Source: Asanoa sp040676615 (GTDB taxonomy: Bacteria; Actinomycetota; Actinomycetes; Mycobacteriales; Micromonosporaceae). From it: a stretch of 64,000 nt of DNA. Shown here in pieces: positions 46,922 through 58,288 of this stretch. How positions within the stretch are numbered: the stretch's first letter is position 1; each line of letters begins with the position of its first letter. The stretch spans positions 62,001 through 126,000 of the forward strand of contig NZ_JBFAPI010000016.1 of NCBI RefSeq assembly GCF_040676615.1. The letters run 5' to 3'. Position numbers and translations under genes: made by a program. The notes beneath the pieces were generated by a model. That model was not told the DNA's origin, ran no database searches, and saw only the letters and a program-made list of their open reading frames with translations.

Positions 46922-46950
46922 AATACGCCGGAGCGGCGAGAAAGGTTGCA
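46922..46950 (-). promoter_or_regulatory. ECF-type promoter upstream of the sigma remnant
   Basis: Minus strand: TGCAACC (46950-46944), a 16-bp spacer, then CGTATT (46927-46922), resembling autoregulated ECF promoters. It remains although the sigma gene is broken. Confidence 0.5.
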
Positions 46951-47042
46951 TGCACCCTGCAGCGCACATCGCCGAGAGATCGCGTGGTCGAGCCCGCGTC
47001 GCAGCTCGCCGACCGCCGCGGTGTCGACCGGCCGGGCGGGCG

Positions 47043-51611
<4,569 letters not shown>

Positions 51612-51704
51612 CACCGCCACGCACCAATCGTGCCCTAGGGGTGTGACAGAAACACGCGGCGAAATCGAGGGACCAGACAAAGAGCCTCAAACAGGGCCAT
51701 TTCT

Positions 51705-51742
51705 CCCGGGTCCGCCGTGGTCCGGATCGCCGCTCCCGCCGG
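51705..51742 (+). repeat. Dispersed intergenic repeat, copy 4
   Basis: CCCGGGTCCGCCGTGG with GCTCCCGCCGG at the 27-bp offset, between the lhr start and the end of the flavin-oxidase/acetyltransferase gene. Confidence 0.7.
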
Positions 51743-51831
51743 AGAATCCACCTCCGCGGTGCGGAGCGCTCAGACCAGACGCGGCCGATGCGGCCCCGCC
51801 CGGGCGCGGTCGCTGGCCGACCGCGGGCCGG

Positions 51832-53055
51832 TCAGATTGAGCGGTTTCGGAGGACGGTCGCGGCCGCGGGCCAGTCTTCGGCGAGCATCGCGTACTGGAC
51901 CGTGTCGCGCCAGGTGCCGTCGGGGCGGATGCGGTGGTGGCGGAGGACCGCCTCGCGGGTGGCGCCCAGGCGTTCGATCGCGGCCTGGGAGCGGGTGTTG
52001 CGGATGTCGGTGTGCCAGACCACGCGCTCCGCGCCCAGCGTCTCGAATGCGCGGGTCAACAGCAGCAACTTGGCCTCCGGGTTGACGCCCGTGCGCCAGG
52101 CCGAGCGGCCCAGGAAGGTGTGGCCGATGGCCAGCGACCGGCGGCCGGGCTCGACCTCGTAGAACGACGTCGTCCCGAGCACCTCGCCGGTGACGGCGGA
52201 GCGCTGCACCCACGGCACCCGCTCGCCGCGGTGGTGTTCGGCCAGGGCGCCGGCCACGTACGCCGCCATCTCGTCCCGGTCCCGCGGCTGGCGCGCCGTC
52301 AGGTGTTGCCAGACCTGCGGGTCGGCCGTCGCCTTGAACAGGTCGTCCGCGTGGGACAGGTCCAGCGGTTCCAGCAGCACCCGCGAACCCCGCATCACGG
52401 CCGGGTCGAGCCACGGCGAGCCGGCCGGTCGCAGGTAAGCGGGCGTCGCCACCGCGACCGCCGCGTCGGGCTCGGGGACACCGGGGGTCAGCCGCAGCGG
52501 CAGCACACCGGCCCAGTGCGGCAGCGAGAGATCATCTTCGTCGTCGATGACGCCGCCACTGCGTTGGCGGGCGGAGACCTCGACGAGCGGCAGCGCCAGC
52601 ACCGCGGTCTCGGCCAGTTCACGCTTCGTCGGGGGCCGGGTCTCGGCCGAGCGACCGGCGCCCACCTTCTCCACCAGCGCGGTCAGCACCGACCGCTTGG
52701 TCTCCTCGTCGCGCACCAGCGTCGCGACGCCGTGTGCGACCACCGAGCGGTAGTTGGCGCTGTGGTTGAACTGCGACCGGGCCAGGACCAGCCCGTCGAG
52801 CAGCGTGACCGTGACGCAGACCCGCAGGCCGTCGCCGCGGGCCGCGAGGAGGGGGCGGCTGCCGGTCGAGCCGTGCAGGTAGAGCGTGTCGCCGACACGG
52901 ACGTGCAGTGTGGGAAGCACCCGCGGCTCGCCGTCGACGACGAAACCCATGGCGCAGTGGAAGGCCTCGTCGAGAATGCTGTGTACGACCGCCGGGTCGT
53001 ACGCCATCCGCTCGCGTTCCCGTGTCGCCGTGGTGCGTGCCGTCGGCGCGTACAC
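51832..53055 (-). CDS. Pyridoxamine-phosphate-oxidase-like - GNAT acetyltransferase fusion
   Basis: This 407-residue two-domain protein has residues ~15-195 resembling flavin-nucleotide-binding PNPOx-like proteins (FHCAMGFVVDGEPRVLPTLH, then LYLHGSTGSR and SANYRSVVAHG). Residues ~220-400 form a RimJ-type GNAT acetyltransferase (VLLEPLDLSHADDLF, then IGHTFLGRSAWRTGVNPEAK). GTG 53055 follows AGGGAGG with 6-bp spacing. It is divergent from a MocR regulator, which probably controls it; a role in vitamin B6 or polyamine metabolism is only inference. Confidence 0.85.
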   Translation of the reverse strand: MYAPTARTTATRERERMAYDPAVVHSILDEAFHCAMGFVVDGEPRVLPTLHVRVGDTLYLHGSTGSRPLLAARGDGLRVCVTVTLLDGLVLARSQFNHSANYRSVVAHGVATLVRDEETKRSVLTALVEKVGAGRSAETRPPTKRELAETAVLALPLVEVSARQRSGGVIDDEDDLSLPHWAGVLPLRLTPGVPEPDAAVAVATPAYLRPAGSPWLDPAVMRGSRVLLEPLDLSHADDLFKATADPQVWQHLTARQPRDRDEMAAYVAGALAEHHRGERVPWVQRSAVTGEVLGTTSFYEVEPGRRSLAIGHTFLGRSAWRTGVNPEAKLLLLTRAFETLGAERVVWHTDIRNTRSQAAIERLGATREAVLRHHRIRPDGTWRDTVQYAMLAEDWPAAATVLRNRSI

Positions 53056-53056
53056 G

Positions 53057-53108
53057 TTGCCTCCCTGGGCTTTGTTCTAGTACATTCTTGAAACTGTGGC
53101 AGTACATT
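53057..53108 (+). promoter_or_regulatory. Promoter with MocR-type direct repeats
   Basis: TTGCCT (53057-53062) and TACATT (53081-53086) are 18 bp apart. AGTACATT occurs at 53079-53086 and again at 53101-53108, a 22-bp direct repeat (two turns), as used by MocR/PdxR regulators. Transcription would start at or next to the GTG at 53096, so the mRNA may be leaderless. Confidence 0.6.
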
Positions 53109-54430
53109 ATCAGATCGTCGGCGCGACGGCGGCCGAGATTTCTTCGAGTATCGAGACCGGCGTACGCACGGGCGCGCTCGCACCCGGCACCCCGCTGCCG
53201 CCGGTCCGCGGCCTGGCCGACGGGCTCGGTGTCAGCGCGGGCACGGTCGCGAAGGCCTACCAGACGCTGCGCTCGCGCGGCGTGATCGAGACCGCCGGCC
53301 GCAACGGCACCCGGGTGCGCCCCCGCCCGCCGGTCAGCGGCGGCCGCGCGGCGCTGGTCGTGCCGCCCCCGACCGGCGTGCTCGACCTGGTCTCCGGCGA
53401 ACCCGACCTGCGCCTGCTGCCACCACTGGGCCCGCACCTGCGCCGGCTCGCCGAGGCCGACCCGGTCGGTTACAACCACGACGGCATGCACCCCGACCTG
53501 GCCGAGTCGGCCGCCGCCCGGCTCGCCGCCGACGGCGTCGACGCCGCACACGTCACGGTCACCAGCGGCGCCCTCGGCGGCATCGACCGCCTGCTCACCG
53601 CGCACCTGCGGCCGGGCGACAAGGTCGCGGTCGAAGACCCCGGCTGGGCGCACGTGATCGACCTGGTCGCCGCGCAGGGCCTGGAGATCGTCGGCGTGCC
53701 GGTCGACGACGAGGGACCGACCCCGTCGGGCACCGACCTCGCGCTCGCGGCCGGGGTGCGGGCGTTCATCGTCACCAGCCGGGCGCACAACCCGACCGGG
53801 GCCGCGGTGACCAGGCGCCGCGCCGCGGACCTGCGGCGGGTGCTGGCCGACCACCCCGACGTGCTGCTGATCGAAGACGACCACTCGGCCGAGCTGTCCA
53901 CGGTGCCCCTGCACACGCTGGCCAAGGCCACCCGCAACTGGGCCGTCCTGCGCTCGGCCAGCAAGCCCTACGGTCCCGACCTGCGGCTGGCCGTGCTGGC
54001 CGGCGACGAGGCGACGATCGCGCGGGTGGCCGGCCGGATGCGGCTCGGCTCGGGCTGGGTGTCCACCCTGCTCCAGCGATTGGTCGCCGAACTCTGGTCG
54101 GACCCCGGCGTGGCCGAGCGGGTGGCGACCGCCCGCGACAGCTACGAGCGGCGGCGCGGCGCACTGCGACGCGCACTCGACGCGCACGGCGTGCCGAGCC
54201 AGGGCCGCACCGGGATCAACATCTGGGTGCCGGTGCCCGACGAGACCTCGGCGGTCACCGCGCTGCGCGACGCCGGCTACGCGGTCGCGCCGGGCTCGCT
54301 CTACCGGATCGGCGCGCCGGCCGGCATCCGGATCACGGTCAGCCGGCTCGACGACGACCGGATCGAGCCGCTGGCCTCAGCGGTGGCCCAGGTCGTCCGC
54401 GGCACGGCGCCACGATCGTTCTCAGCTTGA
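53096..54430 (+). CDS. MocR/PdxR-type GntR regulator with aminotransferase domain
   Basis: This 444-residue protein has a GntR winged helix (about 10-75: LADGLGVSAGTVAKAYQTLR) and a fold-type I aminotransferase domain with the PLP lysine in LRSASKPYGPDLR and the HNPTGAAVT motif. Such proteins use PLP or a PLP adduct as effector and usually control a neighbouring gene, here the divergent oxidase-acetyltransferase. No ribosome site is visible before the GTG, consistent with a leaderless transcript. Confidence 0.92.
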   Translation: MAVHYQIVGATAAEISSSIETGVRTGALAPGTPLPPVRGLADGLGVSAGTVAKAYQTLRSRGVIETAGRNGTRVRPRPPVSGGRAALVVPPPTGVLDLVSGEPDLRLLPPLGPHLRRLAEADPVGYNHDGMHPDLAESAAARLAADGVDAAHVTVTSGALGGIDRLLTAHLRPGDKVAVEDPGWAHVIDLVAAQGLEIVGVPVDDEGPTPSGTDLALAAGVRAFIVTSRAHNPTGAAVTRRRAADLRRVLADHPDVLLIEDDHSAELSTVPLHTLAKATRNWAVLRSASKPYGPDLRLAVLAGDEATIARVAGRMRLGSGWVSTLLQRLVAELWSDPGVAERVATARDSYERRRGALRRALDAHGVPSQGRTGINIWVPVPDETSAVTALRDAGYAVAPGSLYRIGAPAGIRITVSRLDDDRIEPLASAVAQVVRGTAPRSFSA

Positions 54431-54461
54431 GGGGGTGGCGCGGAAGGGGTAGAAAGTCCGA

Positions 54462-55157
54462 ATGGCGCCGACGGAGACCCCACCCGGGGCGGAATCGTTC
54501 ATCCCCGACGACTCGCACACTCTCGACGAGCTGAAGCGGGCCGCGCCGGGCTGTCACGGCTGCGAGCTGTACGAGAACGCCACCCAGGTGGTCTTCGGCC
54601 GCGGCGACGCGCACGCCAAGATCGTGATGGTCGGCGAGCAGCCGGGTGACATCGAGGACCAGCAGGGCCTACCCTTCGTCGGCCCCGCCGGCCACCTGCT
54701 GCGCCGCGCGGTCGACGAGGCCGGCATCGACCCGGCCACGCTCTACATCACCAACGCGGTCAAGCACTTCCGCTTCGAGATGCGCGGCAAGCGACGGATC
54801 CACCAGACGCCCGAGCGCCAGCACATCGAGGCCTGCCGGCCCTGGCTGGTGTCCGAGTTCGCGCTGCTGCGGCCCCGGGTCGTCGTCGTGCTCGGCGCGA
54901 CCGCGGCCAAGGCGCTGCTCGGCCCGTCCTTCCGGGTCACCCGCGAGCGCGGCAAGGTGCTGCCCTGGCCCGACTCGGCCCAGCACCCCGACGACTTCCG
55001 CGTCGCACCCATCGAGGGTGGCATCGAGGTGCCGCCCGGCAAGCTGGTCGCCACCATCCACCCGTCGGCGGTGCTCCGCGCCGACGACCGCGACGGCGCC
55101 TTCAACGGCCTGGTCGACGACCTCAAGGTGGTCGCCGCGGCGGTCAAGAAGGGCTAG
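54462..55157 (+). CDS. udgX: UdgX-type uracil-DNA glycosylase
   Basis: This 231-residue Fe-S uracil-DNA-binding enzyme has the family-4-like motif GEQPGDIEDQQGLPFVGPAG, the iron-sulfur start CHGCELY and the insertion KRRIHQTP, whose histidine in known UdgX forms a covalent bond with the abasic sugar. The C-terminal HPSAVLR is intact. It recognises uracil in DNA. ATG 54462 has GGAAGGGG upstream. Its stop codon overlaps the Imm1 stop on the other strand (CTAG). Confidence 0.94.
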   Translation: MAPTETPPGAESFIPDDSHTLDELKRAAPGCHGCELYENATQVVFGRGDAHAKIVMVGEQPGDIEDQQGLPFVGPAGHLLRRAVDEAGIDPATLYITNAVKHFRFEMRGKRRIHQTPERQHIEACRPWLVSEFALLRPRVVVVLGATAAKALLGPSFRVTRERGKVLPWPDSAQHPDDFRVAPIEGGIEVPPGKLVATIHPSAVLRADDRDGAFNGLVDDLKVVAAAVKKG

Positions 55158-55549
55158 GGGTTGGCAACCCAGTCAGCGCTGGGCCGCTGGCCGGTGGCCA
55201 CGTAGTCGGTGACCAGGCGGCGGGCCGTCGCGGTCGAGACGCGGACCAACTCCGGGGGGATCTCGACCGGTGCGGCGTCGACCGACCACTGCACCGTCAG
55301 CGGCTGGTCGGCCGGCAACTCGACCGCGTAGCGGCCGTCGGGCAACCAGGTCACCGACGCCCGGTCGGCCAGGACGTCGATGTCGACCCGCAACTCGTCG
55401 TCGCTGCCGACCGGACCGAACCAGAGCGACTGCCCGAAGCCACCGAACGGTGCCGCGCGCTGGATCGACAGGTCGAACAGCTCGCCGGCCTGGGCAGCCC
55501 CCGCGACCGTCTGCTCGCTCGCGTTGATGTCGGTCATCACGTACGTCAC
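55154..55549 (-). CDS. Immunity protein, Imm1 (DddI-like) family
   Basis: This 131-residue protein has the Imm1 pattern: DELRVDIDVLADRASVTWLP then DGRYAVEL, and a closing IPPELVRVSTATARRLVTDY plus VATGQRPSADWV. Imm1 proteins neutralise SCP1.201/DddA-type deaminase toxins made by the adjacent gene. Its ATG overlaps the toxin stop by 4 bp, the usual toxin-immunity layout. A second ATG at 55537 is possible. Binding to this toxin is inferred from family and position. Confidence 0.85.
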   Translation of the reverse strand: MTYVMTDINASEQTVAGAAQAGELFDLSIQRAAPFGGFGQSLWFGPVGSDDELRVDIDVLADRASVTWLPDGRYAVELPADQPLTVQWSVDAAPVEIPPELVRVSTATARRLVTDYVATGQRPSADWVANP

Positions 55550-56307
55550 CGGATGAGGCTACCCGTACCCTCGATGACCCTCCTGAAGAAGGTCTGACCA
55601 CCGTCGACAGTGCCCCAGACCGTCATCCGGGACCCCTCCGGAATCATTCCCGGCAGCAGGGTGTCGCAGCTCAGCGGGCTGCCGGCGTCGAACGCGCGGG
55701 ACCCGCACGTGCTGTTGTCGACCACCACCTCCGTGTCGCGACCGTCGGCGCGCATCTGGCTCGCCGGCCGGGCCTCGGCGTGGTCGAACGCCATCGGCGC
55801 CACGGGCAGCGGCCGGCCGCTCGGGCCGGTGATCCGGCTGTGGTCCAGATCCTGGCTCAGGCCCGGGTCCGTGCCGGACGAGATCGGAGTGGAACCGGTG
55901 TCGCCGGTGCTGCGATAGCTTCCGGACGTGGGCCGCCGGTCGCCCTCGACCCGCGGTTGGAAACCGTTCGACGCGTCCCGCACGGACTGTGGCGCGTCCG
56001 CGCGGTGGACCCGGTCCCAGCCGGGCGTGACCGAGTTGAAGTGATCCGGGTCCGGGGCGCTGCCGGAGGTGCCGCGCGGCGGCCCGCCACCACCGGGCGG
56101 CCCACCGCCGCCGGGACCGCGGCGGGGACCGCCCGGCGAGCTGCCCGGCGGGCCACCGCGCGGCCCGCCACCGGGTGGTGCGCCGCCGCCACCGCCGCCG
56201 CGGGCCGACGGGGAGCGGAACCCGGGTATCGCCCGGCCCAGCTTGGTCTCGACGGCCGGTGGCAGCTTGAGCTTCCGCCCTCCGGACCGGCGCGGCTTGC
56301 CGGCCAC
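55546..56307 (-). CDS. DddA/SCP1.201-like DNA cytidine deaminase toxin
   Basis: This 253-residue protein has a basic start (1-36), a Gly/Pro linker (37-80), an unassigned middle and a C-terminal deaminase-like domain (about 165-253). The zinc-site features are HAE at 176-178 and Cys201 with Cys214 (NSTCGSRAFD, then PLSCDTLLP), followed by PEGSRMTVWGTVDGGQTFFR. The family converts cytosine to uracil in DNA. It has no secretion domain of its own; a WXG100-like gene ends one base upstream. Activity and double-strand specificity are inferred from family. Confidence 0.8.
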   Translation of the reverse strand: MAGKPRRSGGRKLKLPPAVETKLGRAIPGFRSPSARGGGGGGAPPGGGPRGGPPGSSPGGPRRGPGGGGPPGGGGPPRGTSGSAPDPDHFNSVTPGWDRVHRADAPQSVRDASNGFQPRVEGDRRPTSGSYRSTGDTGSTPISSGTDPGLSQDLDHSRITGPSGRPLPVAPMAFDHAEARPASQMRADGRDTEVVVDNSTCGSRAFDAGSPLSCDTLLPGMIPEGSRMTVWGTVDGGQTFFRRVIEGTGSLIR

Positions 56308-56308
56308 G

Positions 56309-56800
56309 TCAGCTCAGCACCGCGTTGATCGCCTGGTCCTGGAGCAGCCCCACGACGGTCTGGGTGATCATCTTGAACACCGGTATCTCCAGCAACGAGG
56401 CGCCGAACGTCGCCACCGCCGTCGCGATCGCCTGGGCGATCTGGATCGCCAGCAGGACCAGCTGGATGATCACCTGGATCTTGAGCATCAGCACGATCGC
56501 CGCGCAGACGATCAGGCCCGCGCCCAGCACGACGGCGCCGGTGCTGGCACCGGACAGGGTCTGCGGCGCGTTCTCCGGGCCCGACCACCAGCCCTGGAAC
56601 GCCTCCACCGCGGGCCCCGCGTTGACGCCGGTCACCTGCTGGGCGCCCACCCCGACGGCCGCAGAGGCCTGCTCCACGTCGCCGGCGAAGGCCAGCCACG
56701 CCTGCCCCATGCCGAACAGCTTCTCCTCGTCGGAGGTCGGCCAGTCATAACCGATCATCCCGAGTACGGAGACCAGCTCCCCCGGCAGCGTCAGCCCCAT
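56309..56800 (-). CDS. WXG100/CpnT N-terminal-domain-like secretion partner
   Basis: This 163-residue protein starts MGLTLPGELVSVLGMIGYDW then PTSDEEKLFGMGQAW, with a Trp-Trp pair at 71-72 (AFQGWWSG), which matches the N-domain of CpnT-like toxins of type VII secretion. Residues 90-135 are strongly hydrophobic (VVLGAGLIVCAAIVLMLKIQ). In relatives this domain is fused to the toxin; here it is a separate protein, ending one base before the toxin start in another frame. Confidence 0.8.
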   Translation of the reverse strand: MGLTLPGELVSVLGMIGYDWPTSDEEKLFGMGQAWLAFAGDVEQASAAVGVGAQQVTGVNAGPAVEAFQGWWSGPENAPQTLSGASTGAVVLGAGLIVCAAIVLMLKIQVIIQLVLLAIQIAQAIATAVATFGASLLEIPVFKMITQTVVGLLQDQAINAVLS

Positions 56801-56802
56801 GA

Positions 56803-57126
56803 CTAGGCGATCCGGCCGTGCAGGCCCTGGAACCGGTCGAGGGCGTCGCGGTCGGACTCCTCGTAGCTGTCGGCCATCAGCATCAGGTCGTCGGCCGCGT
56901 CGAGCAGGTCGTCGGCGCAATCCTGGAGACACTCGAAGGCCCATTGCGACACCGCGTCGTACGCCGTGCCGACCAGCATCCCGATCGTGTCGTCGCCGAA
57001 CCCGCCCTCGAACCCGGACAGTTCCGCGATCAGTCCCCGCACCCGGGCCGAGAAGGCGTCGGCCGCGCCGCCGATGGTCGAGCCGCCGGCCCGCACCGTC
57101 TCCGGCACCACGGCGAACCCGGTCAC
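56803..57126 (-). CDS. EspC/WXG100-like type VII secreted protein
   Basis: This 107-residue helical-hairpin protein (VVPETVRAGGSTIGGAADAF, Gly-rich turn FEGGFGDDTIG, then YDAVSQWAFECLQDCADDLL) is like EspC/WXG100 proteins. A type VII export signal of the Y-x3-D form is present as YEESD (88-92). It lies 2 bp before the CpnT-like gene and its GTG overlaps the YbaB-like stop (GTGA). It probably travels as a dimer with a partner from this operon. Confidence 0.8.
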   Translation of the reverse strand: MTGFAVVPETVRAGGSTIGGAADAFSARVRGLIAELSGFEGGFGDDTIGMLVGTAYDAVSQWAFECLQDCADDLLDAADDLMLMADSYEESDRDALDRFQGLHGRIA

Positions 57127-57518
57127 GGCCGCTTTCCCAGCCGGTCCATCGCCTCGTCGAGCGCGCCGGTGAACCGGGCCATCTGCCGCAGGCTGTCGTC
57201 TTGCATCTGCCGCACCTGACCGGCCAGCGCGCCGAAGTCGACGGGGAGCGCGCCGCTGCCGGACGCCTCGGCCAGCGCCGCGTTGACCGCCTCGGTGATC
57301 GCTTCCGCGAGTTGGTCGAGCGGCACCCGCCCGGCCCGCGGGTCGATCTCGACCCACTCGATCCGGCCACCGCCGGTCGCCCGCACCGTCACCAGGCCGT
57401 CGAGCGCGCTGCCCTCGCCGGTGACCGGTTCGGCCGCGGCGTCGCCGGCCGCGAGACTGTCGAGCATCCGCCGGGCCTGGGCGAGCGTCGCCTCCAGGTC
57501 ACCGGTGCCATCCGCCAT
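57123..57518 (-). CDS. YbaB/EbfC-like protein of a type VII secretion locus
   Basis: This 131-residue protein (LEATLAQARRMLDSLA, then LVTVRATGGGRIEWVEIDPR and LAEAITEAVNAALAEA) has the YbaB/EbfC core used for DNA binding or as a structural chaperone. YbaB-like genes often open ESX/type VII operons in actinobacteria. ATG 57518 is the first gene of the five-gene unit; a TATCTT-like -10 lies near 57571. Confidence 0.8.
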   Translation of the reverse strand: MADGTGDLEATLAQARRMLDSLAAGDAAAEPVTGEGSALDGLVTVRATGGGRIEWVEIDPRAGRVPLDQLAEAITEAVNAALAEASGSGALPVDFGALAGQVRQMQDDSLRQMARFTGALDEAMDRLGKRP

Positions 57519-57625
57519 CGCCAAGTCGCCACTCCCCCGCGTTCCGCACCAACCGGCAACCAGAAGATAGCATTCCGTCGATAGCGAATTGATCAGCCGC
57601 CGGGTCGTCGCGGCGCCGGCGGGCC

Positions 57626-58210
57626 CTAACCGCCGGAGGCGGACAGCCGCAGCGGGACCGGTTCGTAGACGTGTGGCGCGAGCCGGGCGCAACACCGCAG
57701 GTTGCGATAGCGGCCCTGGTAGTCGAGCCCGTAGCCGACCACCACGCCGGCCGGCACGTCGAAGCCCACATAGCGGATCGGCACCGGCAGCGCCTGGGCG
57801 CCGGGCTTGCGGAACAGGCCGCAGAACTCCAGCGAGGCCGGCCCGCGGGCGCGCAGGTTGGTCATCAGCCAGGCTGCCGTCAGGCCCGTGTCGAGCACGC
57901 CGTCGACGACCAGCACGTCGCGGCCGGCCACGTCGACGTCGATGTCTTTGCGCAGCCGCACCGCGCCGGAACCGCCCTGGCCGGCACCGTACGAGGTGAT
58001 GCCCATCCAGGTGATCTCCACGTGCCGGTGCAGCGCCCGGGCCAGGTCGACCGTCACGGTGGCCGCCCCGTTGAGCACGCCCACCAGGAGCAGGTCGCGG
58101 CCCGCGTAGTCACGCTCTATCTCGGCCGCCAGCGCGCCCACCCGGGCGGCGATCTCGTCTTCGGTCGCGAGGACCTCGGCCACGTCGTCAACCACGTGCG
58201 CGTGCTCCAC
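57626..58210 (-). CDS. Hypoxanthine phosphoribosyltransferase-like enzyme
   Basis: This 194-residue type I phosphoribosyltransferase has a flexible-loop segment (TSYGAGQGGSGAVRLRKDID) and a PRPP loop (VLVVDGVLDTGLTAAWL), with YVGFDVP..VVGYGLDY near the end as in Hpt. The PRPP loop normally reads E/D-D-I-x-D-T-G; here the second acidic residue is Gly, so activity may be altered. It would salvage hypoxanthine/guanine with PRPP. GTG 58210 is the best start. Confidence 0.8.
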   Translation of the reverse strand: MEHAHVVDDVAEVLATEDEIAARVGALAAEIERDYAGRDLLLVGVLNGAATVTVDLARALHRHVEITWMGITSYGAGQGGSGAVRLRKDIDVDVAGRDVLVVDGVLDTGLTAAWLMTNLRARGPASLEFCGLFRKPGAQALPVPIRYVGFDVPAGVVVGYGLDYQGRYRNLRCCARLAPHVYEPVPLRLSASGG

Positions 58211-58288
58211 GCGGCTCAAGCTACTCCACTTGGCGCCGCGGCCTCCACCACACGAACGTGGGGGGCGCGCACCTGGCACCATCTATCC

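Noticed and set aside
57671..58288. N-terminal extension of the membrane protein
   Set aside because: This stretch is antisense to the hpt-like gene; membrane helices and the GTG at 58289 set the real start.
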